A DNA stretch of 64,000 nucleotides from positions 1 through 64,000 of the forward strand of contig JBCCWS010000013.1 in assembly GCA_039193195.1 (NCBI GenBank), given 5' to 3'. Positions within the stretch are counted from its first letter, which is position 1. Every line of letters starts with the position of its first letter. The notes beneath the pieces are model-generated. The model was not told the DNA's origin. It worked only from the letters and a program-made list of their open reading frames with translations, and made no database searches. The stretch comes from Pseudomonadota bacterium. Its GTDB lineage: Bacteria > Pseudomonadota > Gammaproteobacteria > Steroidobacterales > JBCBZW01. Shown here piece after piece: positions 56,496 through 64,000 of this stretch. A program made the position numbers and the translations under genes.

Positions 56496-58103
56496 ATGCC
56501 CGTACTGAGTAGCCAGATCGATCCGCGCTCGGAAGCGTTCCAGCGCAGCGACGCCCACCACCGGCGCCTGGCGCAGGACCTGCGCGAGCGTCTCGCCCAG
56601 GTGCGCCTCGGCGGCGGCGAGCGTGCCCGTGAGCGTCACCTCGCGCGCGGCAAGCTGCTGCCGCGCGATCGCATCGATGCGCTCCTCGACCCGGGCAGTG
56701 CCTTCCTGGAGCTCTCCGCCCTGGCCGCGGACGATCTCTACGACGGTCAGGCGCCGAGCGCGGGCGTGGTCGCCGGCATCGGGCGCATCGCGGGCACGGA
56801 GGCGGTGATCGTGGCCAACGACGCCACGGTCAAGGGCGGTGCCTACTTCCCGATGACGGTGAAGAAGCATCTGCGCGCACAGGAAGTGGCACTGGAGAAT
56901 CACCTCCCTTGCATCTACCTAGTGGATTCGGGAGGCGCCTTCCTGCCCTTACAGGATGAGGTGTTCCCCGACCGCGAACACTTCGGCCGCATCTTCTACC
57001 ACCAGGCGCGCCTCTCGGCGGCGGGGGTACCGCAGATCGCCGTCGTGATGGGCAGCTGCACGGCCGGTGGCGCCTACGTGCCGGCCATGTGCGATGAATC
57101 GATCATCGTGCGCAAGCAGGGCACCGTTTTTCTCGGCGGGCCGCCGTTGGTGAAAGCGGCCACGGGCGAGATCGTCGACGCCGAGACCCTCGGCGGCGGC
57201 GACGTCCACTGCCGCACCTCCGGCGTCACCGACTACCTCGCGGACAACGACGCGCATGCCCTGGAACTCGCCCGCGGCGTGGTCAGCCACCTAAACCAGC
57301 CAGCCCCGGTTGCCCCAGACCGCGCGCCGCGCCCACCACGCTACGCGCCGGAAGAGCTCTACGGCGTGCTGCCGACGGAGAACCGCTACCCCTACGACGT
57401 GCGCGAAGTGATCGCGCGTCTCGTGGACGACTCGGAGTTCGAGGAGTTCAAACCGCTCTACGGCAAGACGCTCGTCACGGGCTTCGCCCACCTCGGTGGC
57501 TATCGGGTGGGCATCATCGCCAACAACGGCATCCTCTTCTCCGAGAGTGCGCTGAAGGGCGCGCACTTCATCCAGCTGTGCAACCAGCGCGGCATCCCGC
57601 TGCTGTTCCTGCAAAACATCTCCGGCTTCATGGTCGGCTCGAAGTATGAACAGGCCGGCATCGCTAAGGACGGCGCCAAGATGGTGAACGCCGTGGCCAC
57701 GAGCGTCGTGCCCAAGCTTACGGTGATCATCGGCGGCAGCTTCGGCGCCGGCAACTACGCCATGTGTGGGCGCGCCTACGGTGGTCGCTTCCTCTGGAGC
57801 TGGCCCAATGCACGCATCTCCGTGATGGGCGGCGAGCAGGCCGCGTCCGTATTGGCCCAGATTCGTCGCGACGGCCTAGAAGCGCGCGGCGGCGAGTGGC
57901 CCGAGGCCGAAGAGCAGGCCTTCAAGGACGAGATCGCCGGCCAGTACGAAGCCGAGGGCAACCCCTACCACGCCACGGCCCGCCTGTGGGATGACGGCGT
58001 GATCGATCCGGTGGACACGCGACGAGTCCTGTCCCTGGCCCTGTCCAGCGTGCTGCGCGTGCCGCGCGACGACGGGCCGGGATACGGCGTGTTCCGCATG
58101 TAA
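56496..58103 (+). CDS. liuB: Methylcrotonyl-CoA carboxylase, beta (carboxyltransferase) subunit
   Basis: The 535-residue protein transfers the carboxyl group from biotin to 3-methylcrotonyl-CoA. It shows the family start ([23 protein letters not shown] split), [60 protein letters not shown] and [23 protein letters not shown] in pieces. The length is standard. It lies 9 bp after the thiolase gene and pairs with the alpha subunit at 59373-61403. Confidence 0.95.
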   Translation: MPVLSSQIDPRSEAFQRSDAHHRRLAQDLRERLAQVRLGGGERARERHLARGKLLPRDRIDALLDPGSAFLELSALAADDLYDGQAPSAGVVAGIGRIAGTEAVIVANDATVKGGAYFPMTVKKHLRAQEVALENHLPCIYLVDSGGAFLPLQDEVFPDREHFGRIFYHQARLSAAGVPQIAVVMGSCTAGGAYVPAMCDESIIVRKQGTVFLGGPPLVKAATGEIVDAETLGGGDVHCRTSGVTDYLADNDAHALELARGVVSHLNQPAPVAPDRAPRPPRYAPEELYGVLPTENRYPYDVREVIARLVDDSEFEEFKPLYGKTLVTGFAHLGGYRVGIIANNGILFSESALKGAHFIQLCNQRGIPLLFLQNISGFMVGSKYEQAGIAKDGAKMVNAVATSVVPKLTVIIGGSFGAGNYAMCGRAYGGRFLWSWPNARISVMGGEQAASVLAQIRRDGLEARGGEWPEAEEQAFKDEIAGQYEAEGNPYHATARLWDDGVIDPVDTRRVLSLALSSVLRVPRDDGPGYGVFRM

Positions 58104-58136
58104 GCTAACGTCTACGACAGGTACTCCGAGAGCCTC

Positions 58137-58577
58137 ATGCAATTCCTGCACACCATGATCCGCGTCGCCAACCTCGATGCCGCCCTGGACTTCTTCTGCG
58201 AGAAGCTCGGTCTGGAGCTCATCGATCGTCGCGATTACGAGAAGGGCCGCTTCACGTTGGTCTTTCTCGCCGCCCCAGAAGATGCGGCCGCGGCGCGCGA
58301 GCGCAGCGCGCCGATGGTCGAGCTGACCCATAACTGGGACCCCGAGGAGTACACGGGCGGGCGCAACTTCGGCCACCTCGCCTACCGCGTCGACGACATC
58401 TACGCCCTGTGCCAGAAGCTCATGGACGCGGGCGTCACCATCAACCGCCCGCCGCGCGACGGCCACATGGCCTTCGTGCGCAGCCCCGACGGCATCTCCA
58501 TCGAGCTACTGCAGAAGGGCGGCTCCCTGCCGCCGCGCGAGCCTTGGGCGAGCATGGGGAACACGGGCACCTGGTAG
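58137..58577 (+). CDS. Glyoxalase I-like (VOC) protein
   Basis: The 146-residue protein resembles lactoylglutathione lyase GloA. It begins [20 protein letters not shown] and has VELTHNW and [10 protein letters not shown]. The four expected metal ligands are all present: His5, Glu62, His80 and Glu123. True GloA detoxifies methylglyoxal with glutathione. Its place between the two carboxylase subunit genes is unusual, so a pathway-specific substrate is conceivable. It lies 33 bp after the beta subunit gene and 16 bp before the hydratase. Confidence 0.88.
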   Translation: MQFLHTMIRVANLDAALDFFCEKLGLELIDRRDYEKGRFTLVFLAAPEDAAAARERSAPMVELTHNWDPEEYTGGRNFGHLAYRVDDIYALCQKLMDAGVTINRPPRDGHMAFVRSPDGISIELLQKGGSLPPREPWASMGNTGTW

Positions 58578-58593
58578 GGCCCGATACCTTGCG

Positions 58594-59385
58594 ATGAGCG
58601 ACTCACCCCTCCAGATCACCCGCGAAGACAGCGTCGTCACCGTAGCCCTCGACCGGCCCCGGGTTCACAACGCCTTCGACGAGCACACGATCGCCGCCCT
58701 TTCAGAAACATTCGCCTCCCTGGCGGGCGACGCCGAGGCGCGGGTGATCGTGCTGCGCGGGAAAGGGCGCTCCTTCTCCGCCGGCGGCGATGCCAACTGG
58801 ATGAAACGCATGGCCGCGGCAGACGCGCAGGCTAACCGCGATGACGCCCTCGCCCTGGCGCAGATGCTGCGACGCCTGGCGGACCTGCCCCAGCCGGTGG
58901 TCGCCCGCGTGCACGGCTACGCCTACGGGGGTGCCGTGGGCCTCGCGAGCGCCTGCGACATCGTGCTCGCCGCGGACGATGCGCGCTTCGCCCTCAGCGA
59001 GGTGCGCCTCGGGCTCGTGCCCGCCGTGATCTCGCCATTCGTGGTCGAGGCCATCGGCGCGCGCCAGGCCCATCGCTACTTCCTCACGGGCGAGTCCTTC
59101 GACGCCGCCACCGCGCAACGCATCGGCCTCGTCCACGAGGTAGTGCCCGCACCGGTGCTCGACGCACGCCTGGAACAACTCCTGCGCGAACTCGCCCAGG
59201 CCGGCCCCGCCGCCCAGCGCGAAGCCAAGACCCTGATCAACACCCTCGCGAGCGGCACTCATGCCGATGCGAAGGAAACGGACGCCTACACCGCCGACCT
59301 CATCGCCCGCGTGCGCGACAGCGCCGAGGGGCGCGAGGGCATCGGCGCCTTCCTCGACAAACGGACACCCGCGTGGCGAAGCTGA
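58594..59385 (+). CDS. liuC: 3-methylglutaconyl-CoA hydratase (enoyl-CoA hydratase family)
   Basis: This crotonase-fold enzyme hydrates 3-methylglutaconyl-CoA to HMG-CoA. The 263-residue protein contains the oxyanion-hole segments GRSFSAGGDANWMKRM and GYAYGGAVGLASACDIVLA, and the active-site region ALSEVRLGLVPAVISPFV. Function within the family is set by the neighbours. It overlaps the alpha-subunit gene by 13 bp. Confidence 0.9.
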   Translation: MSDSPLQITREDSVVTVALDRPRVHNAFDEHTIAALSETFASLAGDAEARVIVLRGKGRSFSAGGDANWMKRMAAADAQANRDDALALAQMLRRLADLPQPVVARVHGYAYGGAVGLASACDIVLAADDARFALSEVRLGLVPAVISPFVVEAIGARQAHRYFLTGESFDAATAQRIGLVHEVVPAPVLDARLEQLLRELAQAGPAAQREAKTLINTLASGTHADAKETDAYTADLIARVRDSAEGREGIGAFLDKRTPAWRS

Positions 59386-61403
59386 CCAAACTCCTGATCG
59401 CAAACCGCGGCGAGATCGCTTGCCGCATCATGCGCACCTGCCGCGAGCTCGGCGTGGCAAGCGTGGCCGTGTACTCCACCGCCGACGCTAACGCCCGCCA
59501 CGTGCGCGAGGCCGACGAGGCCTGGCCCATCGGAAACGCCCCGGCCAGCGAGAGCTACCTGAACATCGATGCCCTGCTCGAGGCCGCCGCCCTCTCGGGC
59601 GCCGACGCCGTGCACCCGGGCTACGGCTTCCTGTCCGAGAACGCCACCTTCGCCCAACGGGTGCGTGAGGCGGGGCTGCGCTTCGTGGGTCCCGGCGCCG
59701 ATGCGATCGAACTCATGGGTTCCAAGGCCGCCTCGCGCGCCCGCATGCGCGACGCTGGCGTGCCCGTGCTACCGGGCTATGACGGCGACGACCAGTCCGA
59801 CGAACGCCTGCGGGCTGAGGCGCAAGCCATCGGCTACCCCGTGCTGATCAAGGCCAGCGCGGGCGGTGGCGGCAAGGGCATGCGCGTGGCGCGCTCGAGC
59901 GATGAGTTCGTGGCCACCGCCGCCGGCGCGCGCCGCGAAGCGATGAGCGCCTTCGGCGACGATCGCCTGATCGTCGAGCGCTACCTGGAACGCCCGCGGC
60001 ACATCGAAGTGCAGGTGATCGGCGATGCCCACGGCAACGTGCTGCACCTCTACGAACGTGAGTGTTCGGTCCAGCGCCGGCACCAGAAAATCATCGAAGA
60101 GACGCCGTCCCCCTACTGCGACGACGAGCTGCGCAGCGCCATCACGGCCGCCGCGGTGGAAGCCGCGCGCACCGTCGCCTACGAGAATGCGGGCACCGTC
60201 GAGTTCATCGTCGACGATCAGCGACGCTTCTACTTCATGGAGATGAACACGCGCCTGCAGGTGGAACACCCGGTCACGGAGATGATCACGGGCGTGGACC
60301 TGGTGGCGTGCCAGCTGGCCGTGGCGGCGGGCGAGGCCCTGCCTGTCAGCCAGGATGAGATCACCACCCAGGGACACGCGATCGAGTGTCGTCTCTACGC
60401 CGAGCGCCCGGAGCAGGACTTCCTGCCGGCCACCGGCACGATCGAGGCGCTAGTGTTCCCCGATCCCGAGACCACCCCCGGTTTGCGCATCGACTCGGGC
60501 GTGGAGACGGGTGACGCCGTGAGCATCCACTACGATCCGATGATCGCGAAGCTCATCTGCCACGGCGAGGACCGCACGCAGGCCCTGCATCGCATGCGTC
60601 AGACCCTCGGCGAGACGACCGTCGTCGGCGTGGGCAACAACGTGCCCCTGCTCGGCGAGCTCCTGGGCCACCCCGCCTTCGACGCAGGCGACGTCGACAC
60701 GACGTTCGTCGATCGCGAACTCGCCGCTCTCGTCGCCGGCGCTGGGCGGATCAGTCCCGCCCACCTGCTGGCCGCGGCCGCCGCGCTTACGGCGCCGCGC
60801 CGTTTGATCGGCGACGCACAGGAGGCGGCCAGCCCCTGGCTGCGCGACGACCACTGGCGCGCCGCGGGTGTCGACGTGCGTCGCCTGCGCCTCACCGCCC
60901 ACTCGGGGCAAGCGTTCATCCTCGAGGTGAGCGACCGACGCCCCGCCCTGGAGATCCTCGTCCGCGAAGAGGGCACGGAAGCCGCAGCGGCGCTCTACAG
61001 CGTACGCACGCGCGGCGAGCCGAGCGCCGGTCCCTTCGCCCTTGCGGTCGGCGACAACGCCTTCGGCGCCGTCCAGGTCACCCGCCATGGCGAACGTTTG
61101 CTGGTCCACGCGGACGGCCGCCTGCAGGAACTCGACGTCACCTCGGCCTACCCCGTCGCGCGAGCGGCCGCGGACGAGGACAGCAATCCGACGGCCCCCA
61201 TGCCCGGCACGGTGGTCGCGTTGGAGGTGAGCGAAGGCGATGAGGTCGCCGAAGGCGCCGCCCTGCTCACCCTCGAAGGCATGAAGATGGAATTCACCGT
61301 ACGCGCCCGCAAGGCCGGTCGCGTGGAAGCCGTGCACTGCGCCGTCGGCGACATGGTCGATGCCGAAGTGCCTCTGGTCACCCTGCAGCAGGAGGAGTCC
61401 TGA
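59373..61403 (+). CDS. liuD: Methylcrotonyl-CoA carboxylase, alpha (biotin) subunit
   Basis: The 676-residue protein carries the biotin carboxylase domain ([21 protein letters not shown]-grasp [15 protein letters not shown]; the [17 protein letters not shown] motif) and, near the C-terminus, the biotinyl domain with MPGTVVAL and the biotin lysine in [10 protein letters not shown]. It starts at GTG 59373 inside the hydratase gene and forms the complete enzyme with the beta subunit. Confidence 0.95.
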   Translation: MAKLTKLLIANRGEIACRIMRTCRELGVASVAVYSTADANARHVREADEAWPIGNAPASESYLNIDALLEAAALSGADAVHPGYGFLSENATFAQRVREAGLRFVGPGADAIELMGSKAASRARMRDAGVPVLPGYDGDDQSDERLRAEAQAIGYPVLIKASAGGGGKGMRVARSSDEFVATAAGARREAMSAFGDDRLIVERYLERPRHIEVQVIGDAHGNVLHLYERECSVQRRHQKIIEETPSPYCDDELRSAITAAAVEAARTVAYENAGTVEFIVDDQRRFYFMEMNTRLQVEHPVTEMITGVDLVACQLAVAAGEALPVSQDEITTQGHAIECRLYAERPEQDFLPATGTIEALVFPDPETTPGLRIDSGVETGDAVSIHYDPMIAKLICHGEDRTQALHRMRQTLGETTVVGVGNNVPLLGELLGHPAFDAGDVDTTFVDRELAALVAGAGRISPAHLLAAAAALTAPRRLIGDAQEAASPWLRDDHWRAAGVDVRRLRLTAHSGQAFILEVSDRRPALEILVREEGTEAAAALYSVRTRGEPSAGPFALAVGDNAFGAVQVTRHGERLLVHADGRLQELDVTSAYPVARAAADEDSNPTAPMPGTVVALEVSEGDEVAEGAALLTLEGMKMEFTVRARKAGRVEAVHCAVGDMVDAEVPLVTLQQEES

Positions 61404-62341
61404 TGCGATCAGGCGACTTCATGGGCGATCTGCCCAAGCGGGTGAAGATGGTGGAAGTGGGTCCGCGCGACGGCTTGCAGAACGAGCCCAACCCCGTGCC
61501 CACGGAGCTCAAGATCGAGTTCATCAATCGACTCTCCCAGTCGGGCTTGCGCACCATCGAGACGACGAGTTTCGTTAGCCCCCGTTGGGTGCCGCAGATG
61601 GCGGACGCCACCGAGGTGTTCAGTTCCATCGAGCGCAACCCGAACATCTACTACCCCGTGCTCGTGCCGAACGTGACCGGGCTCAAGCGCGCCATCGATG
61701 TGGGCGTGCGCGAAGTCGCCGTGTTCACCGCGGCCTCGGATACCTTCAACTGCCGTAACACGAACGTCACCATCGAGGAGTCGCTGGAGCGCTTCGCGCC
61801 GGTGATGGAGCTCGCCGCGGAGAACGATTTGCGCGTGCGCGGGTACGTCTCCTGCGCCCTCGGTTGCCCCTACGAGGGAGACATCGAGCCGAGTAAGGTT
61901 GCCGCCGTCGCGCGGGAACTCTCGGAGCTCGGCTGCTACGAGATCTCCCTCGGCGACACGATCGGCATCGGCACGCCCGCCGCCGCCCAGCGCATGGTGG
62001 AAGCCGTGATGACCGAAGTGCCGGTGGAGCACTTGGCGGTCCACTTCCACGACACGCGCGGCCAGGCCCTGGCCAACGTCATGGCCTGCCTGCAGCTCGG
62101 CGTGGCCACGGTGGACTCCTCCGTCGCCGCCCTCGGCGGCTGCCCGTACGCCAACGGCGCCCGCGGCAACGTGGCCAGCGAGGACCTGCTCTATATGCTC
62201 CAGGGCCTCGGCGTCGAGACCGGCGTAGACCTGGAGCGCCTGATCGACGCCAGCCTGTTCATCAGCGACGCTCTCGGCCGCCCGCCGAGCAGCCGCCTCG
62301 GCCAGCTGCGCCTCGAAGAGCGCGGCGAACCCGTACACTAA
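61403..62341 (+). CDS. liuE: Hydroxymethylglutaryl-CoA lyase
   Basis: The enzyme splits HMG-CoA into acetyl-CoA and acetoacetate, ending leucine degradation. The 312-residue TIM-barrel protein starts with [19 protein letters not shown] and has [17 protein letters not shown], the metal-binding [12 protein letters not shown] and the flexible-loop cysteine in [17 protein letters not shown]. Its ATG overlaps the alpha-subunit stop by one base, with AGGAGGAG just upstream. Confidence 0.95.
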   Translation: MRSGDFMGDLPKRVKMVEVGPRDGLQNEPNPVPTELKIEFINRLSQSGLRTIETTSFVSPRWVPQMADATEVFSSIERNPNIYYPVLVPNVTGLKRAIDVGVREVAVFTAASDTFNCRNTNVTIEESLERFAPVMELAAENDLRVRGYVSCALGCPYEGDIEPSKVAAVARELSELGCYEISLGDTIGIGTPAAAQRMVEAVMTEVPVEHLAVHFHDTRGQALANVMACLQLGVATVDSSVAALGGCPYANGARGNVASEDLLYMLQGLGVETGVDLERLIDASLFISDALGRPPSSRLGQLRLEERGEPVH

Positions 62342-62396
62342 CGCCTCGCCGCCGTGCCCCCCGCGGGCGACAGCGGTGACACGAAGGGAGAAACAC

Positions 62397-63164
62397 ATGG
62401 ATATCACGCGCAGCCGCGCCGTCATCTCGGGCGGCGCCTCGGGCCTTGGCGCCGCCGTCGCCCGTCGGGTGATCGCCGAGGGGGGCCACGCGGCCCTGCT
62501 CGATATAGACGAAGAGCGCGGCCAGGCCTTCGCGGCAGAACTCGGCGAGCGCGCCCTGTTCGTGCGCACGGACGCGGCCGACGAGACCAGCGTGGAAGCC
62601 GCCGTGGACGCGGCCCGTGAGGCCTTCGGCGGCGTGGACCTCGCCGTGAGCTGCGCCGGCGTTCTCGGTGCCGGACGCGTGCTCGGCCGCGAGGCGCCGA
62701 TGCCCGCAGAGCAATTCGCGCGCACGATCACCATCAACCTGGTGGGCACGTTCCTGCTCGGGCGTACGGCCGCCGAGGTCATGCAGCACAACGAGCCCAA
62801 CGAGCAGGGCGAGCGTGGGGTGATCGTCAACACCTCCTCTGTCGCCGCCTACGACGGGCAGATCGGCCAGGTCGCCTACGCGGCATCCAAGGGCGGCGTG
62901 GTCGGCCTCACGCTGCCGATGGCCCGCGAGCTCTCGCGCATCGGCGTGCGCGTGATGACCATCGCCCCCGGTATCTTCATGACGCCGATGATGGAAGTGG
63001 TGAAGGAGGAGTTCCGCGAGTCCCTGGCGCAGCAGGTGCCCTTCCCCTCTCGTCTTGGTGATCCGGCGGAGTTCGCCGACATGGTCGCCACCATCGTGGG
63101 CAACAGCTACCTGAACGGCGAGACCATCCGTCTGGACGGCGCCATCCGCATGCAGCCGAAGTAG
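62397..63164 (+). CDS. Short-chain 3-hydroxyacyl-CoA dehydrogenase
   Basis: The 255-residue SDR protein has the cofactor motif SGGASGLGAAVA, DIDEERG (NAD preference), NTSSVAAYDGQIGQVAYAASKGG with the Ser-Tyr-Lys catalytic residues, and APGIFMTPMM. It resembles type-2 3-hydroxyacyl-CoA dehydrogenase (HSD17B10-like), which acts on 2-methyl-3-hydroxybutyryl-CoA in isoleucine breakdown; a role beside the thiolase fits. ATG 62397 follows AAGGGAG; a frame start 21 bp upstream is less likely. Confidence 0.85.
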   Translation: MDITRSRAVISGGASGLGAAVARRVIAEGGHAALLDIDEERGQAFAAELGERALFVRTDAADETSVEAAVDAAREAFGGVDLAVSCAGVLGAGRVLGREAPMPAEQFARTITINLVGTFLLGRTAAEVMQHNEPNEQGERGVIVNTSSVAAYDGQIGQVAYAASKGGVVGLTLPMARELSRIGVRVMTIAPGIFMTPMMEVVKEEFRESLAQQVPFPSRLGDPAEFADMVATIVGNSYLNGETIRLDGAIRMQPK

Positions 63165-63205
63165 GCGCGAAGCGCGGATTTTGAGTAACCTAAGAGGAAT
63201 ATGAG

Positions 63206-63955
63206 TTGAAAATTCTGGTAACCGTCAAGCGCGTGATCGACTACAACGTGCGCGTGCAGGTGAAGCGCGACGGCTCCGGCGTGGAGACCGACGGCGTGAA
63301 GATGAGCGTCAATCCCTTCGACGAGATCGCCGTGGAGGAAGCCCTGCGCCTGCGCGAGGCCGGCGTGGCAAGCGAGGTGGTGGTCGCTTCCATCGGCTCC
63401 GCCGACTGCCAGCAGCAGCTGCGCACGGCGCTGGCCATGGGCGCAGACCGCGCCATCTTGGTACGTGCGGACGACATCGACATGCAGCCGCTCTACGCCG
63501 CGCGTACCCTGCTCAAGCTGGTGGAGAAGGAAGCCCCGGGCCTAGTGATCACCGGCAAGCAGGCGATCGATGACGACTGCAACCAAACGGGTCAGATGCT
63601 CGCCGCCCTGTGGGGCCGCCCCCAGGCCACCTTCGCCTCGGAGCTGAAGGTGGACGGCGACAGCGCCACCACCGTGCGCGAAGTCGACGCGGGCCTTGAG
63701 ACGATCCGTGTGCAGTTGCCCGCGGTCGTCACTACCGACCTGCGCTTGAACGAGCCGCGCTTCGTGAAGATGCCGGACATCATGAAGGCCAAGCGCAAGC
63801 CGCTGGAGGAGATCGCCTTGGCCGATCTCGGCGTGGAGGCCCCGCCGGGCCTGGAAACCCTGACCTACGCCCCGCCCCCTCAGCGCAGCCGCGGTGAGAT
63901 GGTGGAAGACGTGCCCACCCTGGTGTCCGCGCTCAAGTCCCGAGGAGTCCTGTGA
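63206..63955 (+). CDS. etfB: Electron transfer flavoprotein, beta subunit
   Basis: EtfB with EtfA takes electrons from acyl-CoA dehydrogenases, including the isovaleryl-CoA enzyme encoded upstream, to the quinone pool through ETF-QO. The 249-residue protein reads MKILVTVKRVIDYNVRV, NPFDEIAVEEALRLRE and the AMP-binding/recognition-loop region (ALAMGADRAILV). The start codon is TTG at 63206, supported by AGAGGAA six bases upstream; the ATG at 63201 hits a stop after two codons. Confidence 0.94.
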   Translation: MKILVTVKRVIDYNVRVQVKRDGSGVETDGVKMSVNPFDEIAVEEALRLREAGVASEVVVASIGSADCQQQLRTALAMGADRAILVRADDIDMQPLYAARTLLKLVEKEAPGLVITGKQAIDDDCNQTGQMLAALWGRPQATFASELKVDGDSATTVREVDAGLETIRVQLPAVVTTDLRLNEPRFVKMPDIMKAKRKPLEEIALADLGVEAPPGLETLTYAPPPQRSRGEMVEDVPTLVSALKSRGVL

Positions 63956-64000
63956 TGAGCATGAAGGTCCTGCTCCTAGCCGAACACGACGGCAACACCC
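63955..64000 (+). CDS. etfA: Electron transfer flavoprotein, alpha subunit (partial, cut by window end)
   Basis: Only the first 15 codons are present (MSMKVLLLAEHDGNT). This matches the usual EtfA start, VLVIAEHDG. The ATG overlaps the etfB stop by one base and AGGAG lies seven bases upstream, the standard etfBA coupling. The rest lies beyond the window. Confidence 0.85.
   Translation, partial: MSMKVLLLAEHDGNT

Noticed and set aside
61409-62833. 474-residue open frame on the minus strand
   Set aside because: It spans two well-supported plus-strand genes (HMG-CoA lyase and SDR) and shows only low-complexity His/Ala/Gly sequence.

Overview
The window is a densely packed, GC-rich bacterial chromosome segment. 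The gene content points to a gammaproteobacterium: the rlmN-pilW-rodZ-hisS-yfgM-bamB-der block, queA-tgt-yajC-secD-secF, xerD next to dsbC, IscA/IscS homologues and a lipoprotein BamB. I cannot name a genus from the sequence alone. No rRNA, CRISPR array, transposase or phage gene is visible.

Layout. (1) 1-0.9 kb: two inverted-repeat elements (1-93 and 136-300) and, abutting the second, the decayed membrane part of a signalling protein. (2) 0.96-3.0 kb: a DUF4397 lipoprotein and a small membrane protein, both on the minus strand. (3) 3.1-14.3 kb, minus strand: der, bamB, yfgM, hisS, rodZ, pilW, rlmN, ndk, then iscA, an atypical iscU-like gene, iscS and trmJ. suhB runs divergently from trmJ. 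(4) 15.2-20.6 kb, minus strand: queA-tgt-yajC-secD-secF. (5) 20.7-22.9 kb: an ECF sigma factor, its zinc-finger anti-sigma factor and a two-PDZ periplasmic protein. (6) 23.0-24.7 kb: tRNA-Leu(CAA), then a less GC-rich stretch with one orphan exported protein. (7) 24.7-36.6 kb, minus strand: a ten-gene type IV pilus/type II secretion-like machine. It has three prepilin-like proteins, a PilM-PilN-like fusion, PilO-like, PilT-like and PilB/GspE-like ATPases, a PilC/GspF platform, a PilP-like protein and a secretin with a long Gly/Asn/Arg-rich insert. (8) 36.8-41.0 kb: accessory genes, namely a small conserved-looking protein, a putative zinc peptidase, an esterase, an exported repeat-like protein and a broken amidohydrolase. 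(9) 41.1-47.8 kb: a MoxR/VWA module with a membrane protein, a Nudix hydrolase, ferredoxin FdxA, DsbC and XerD. (10) 48.1-64.0 kb: a branched-chain amino acid catabolism region. It holds a fused B12-dependent acyl-CoA mutase (IcmF type), leucine/valine dehydrogenase, a TetR regulator with a probable operator, isovaleryl-CoA dehydrogenase, thiolase, both methylcrotonyl-CoA carboxylase subunits, methylglutaconyl-CoA hydratase, HMG-CoA lyase, a glyoxalase-I-like protein, a 3-hydroxyacyl-CoA dehydrogenase and the electron-transfer flavoprotein genes (etfA cut by the window end).

How the genes work together. Region 10 can take leucine to acetoacetate and acetyl-CoA, with ETF accepting electrons from isovaleryl-CoA dehydrogenase and the mutase interconverting branched and straight acyl-CoAs. 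Region 7 encodes a nearly complete pilus/pseudopilus machine without a local prepilin peptidase and in a gene order unlike canonical pil, gsp or msh operons as I know them. It is the best candidate here for an under-described system. Region 5 looks like a compact envelope-stress relay.
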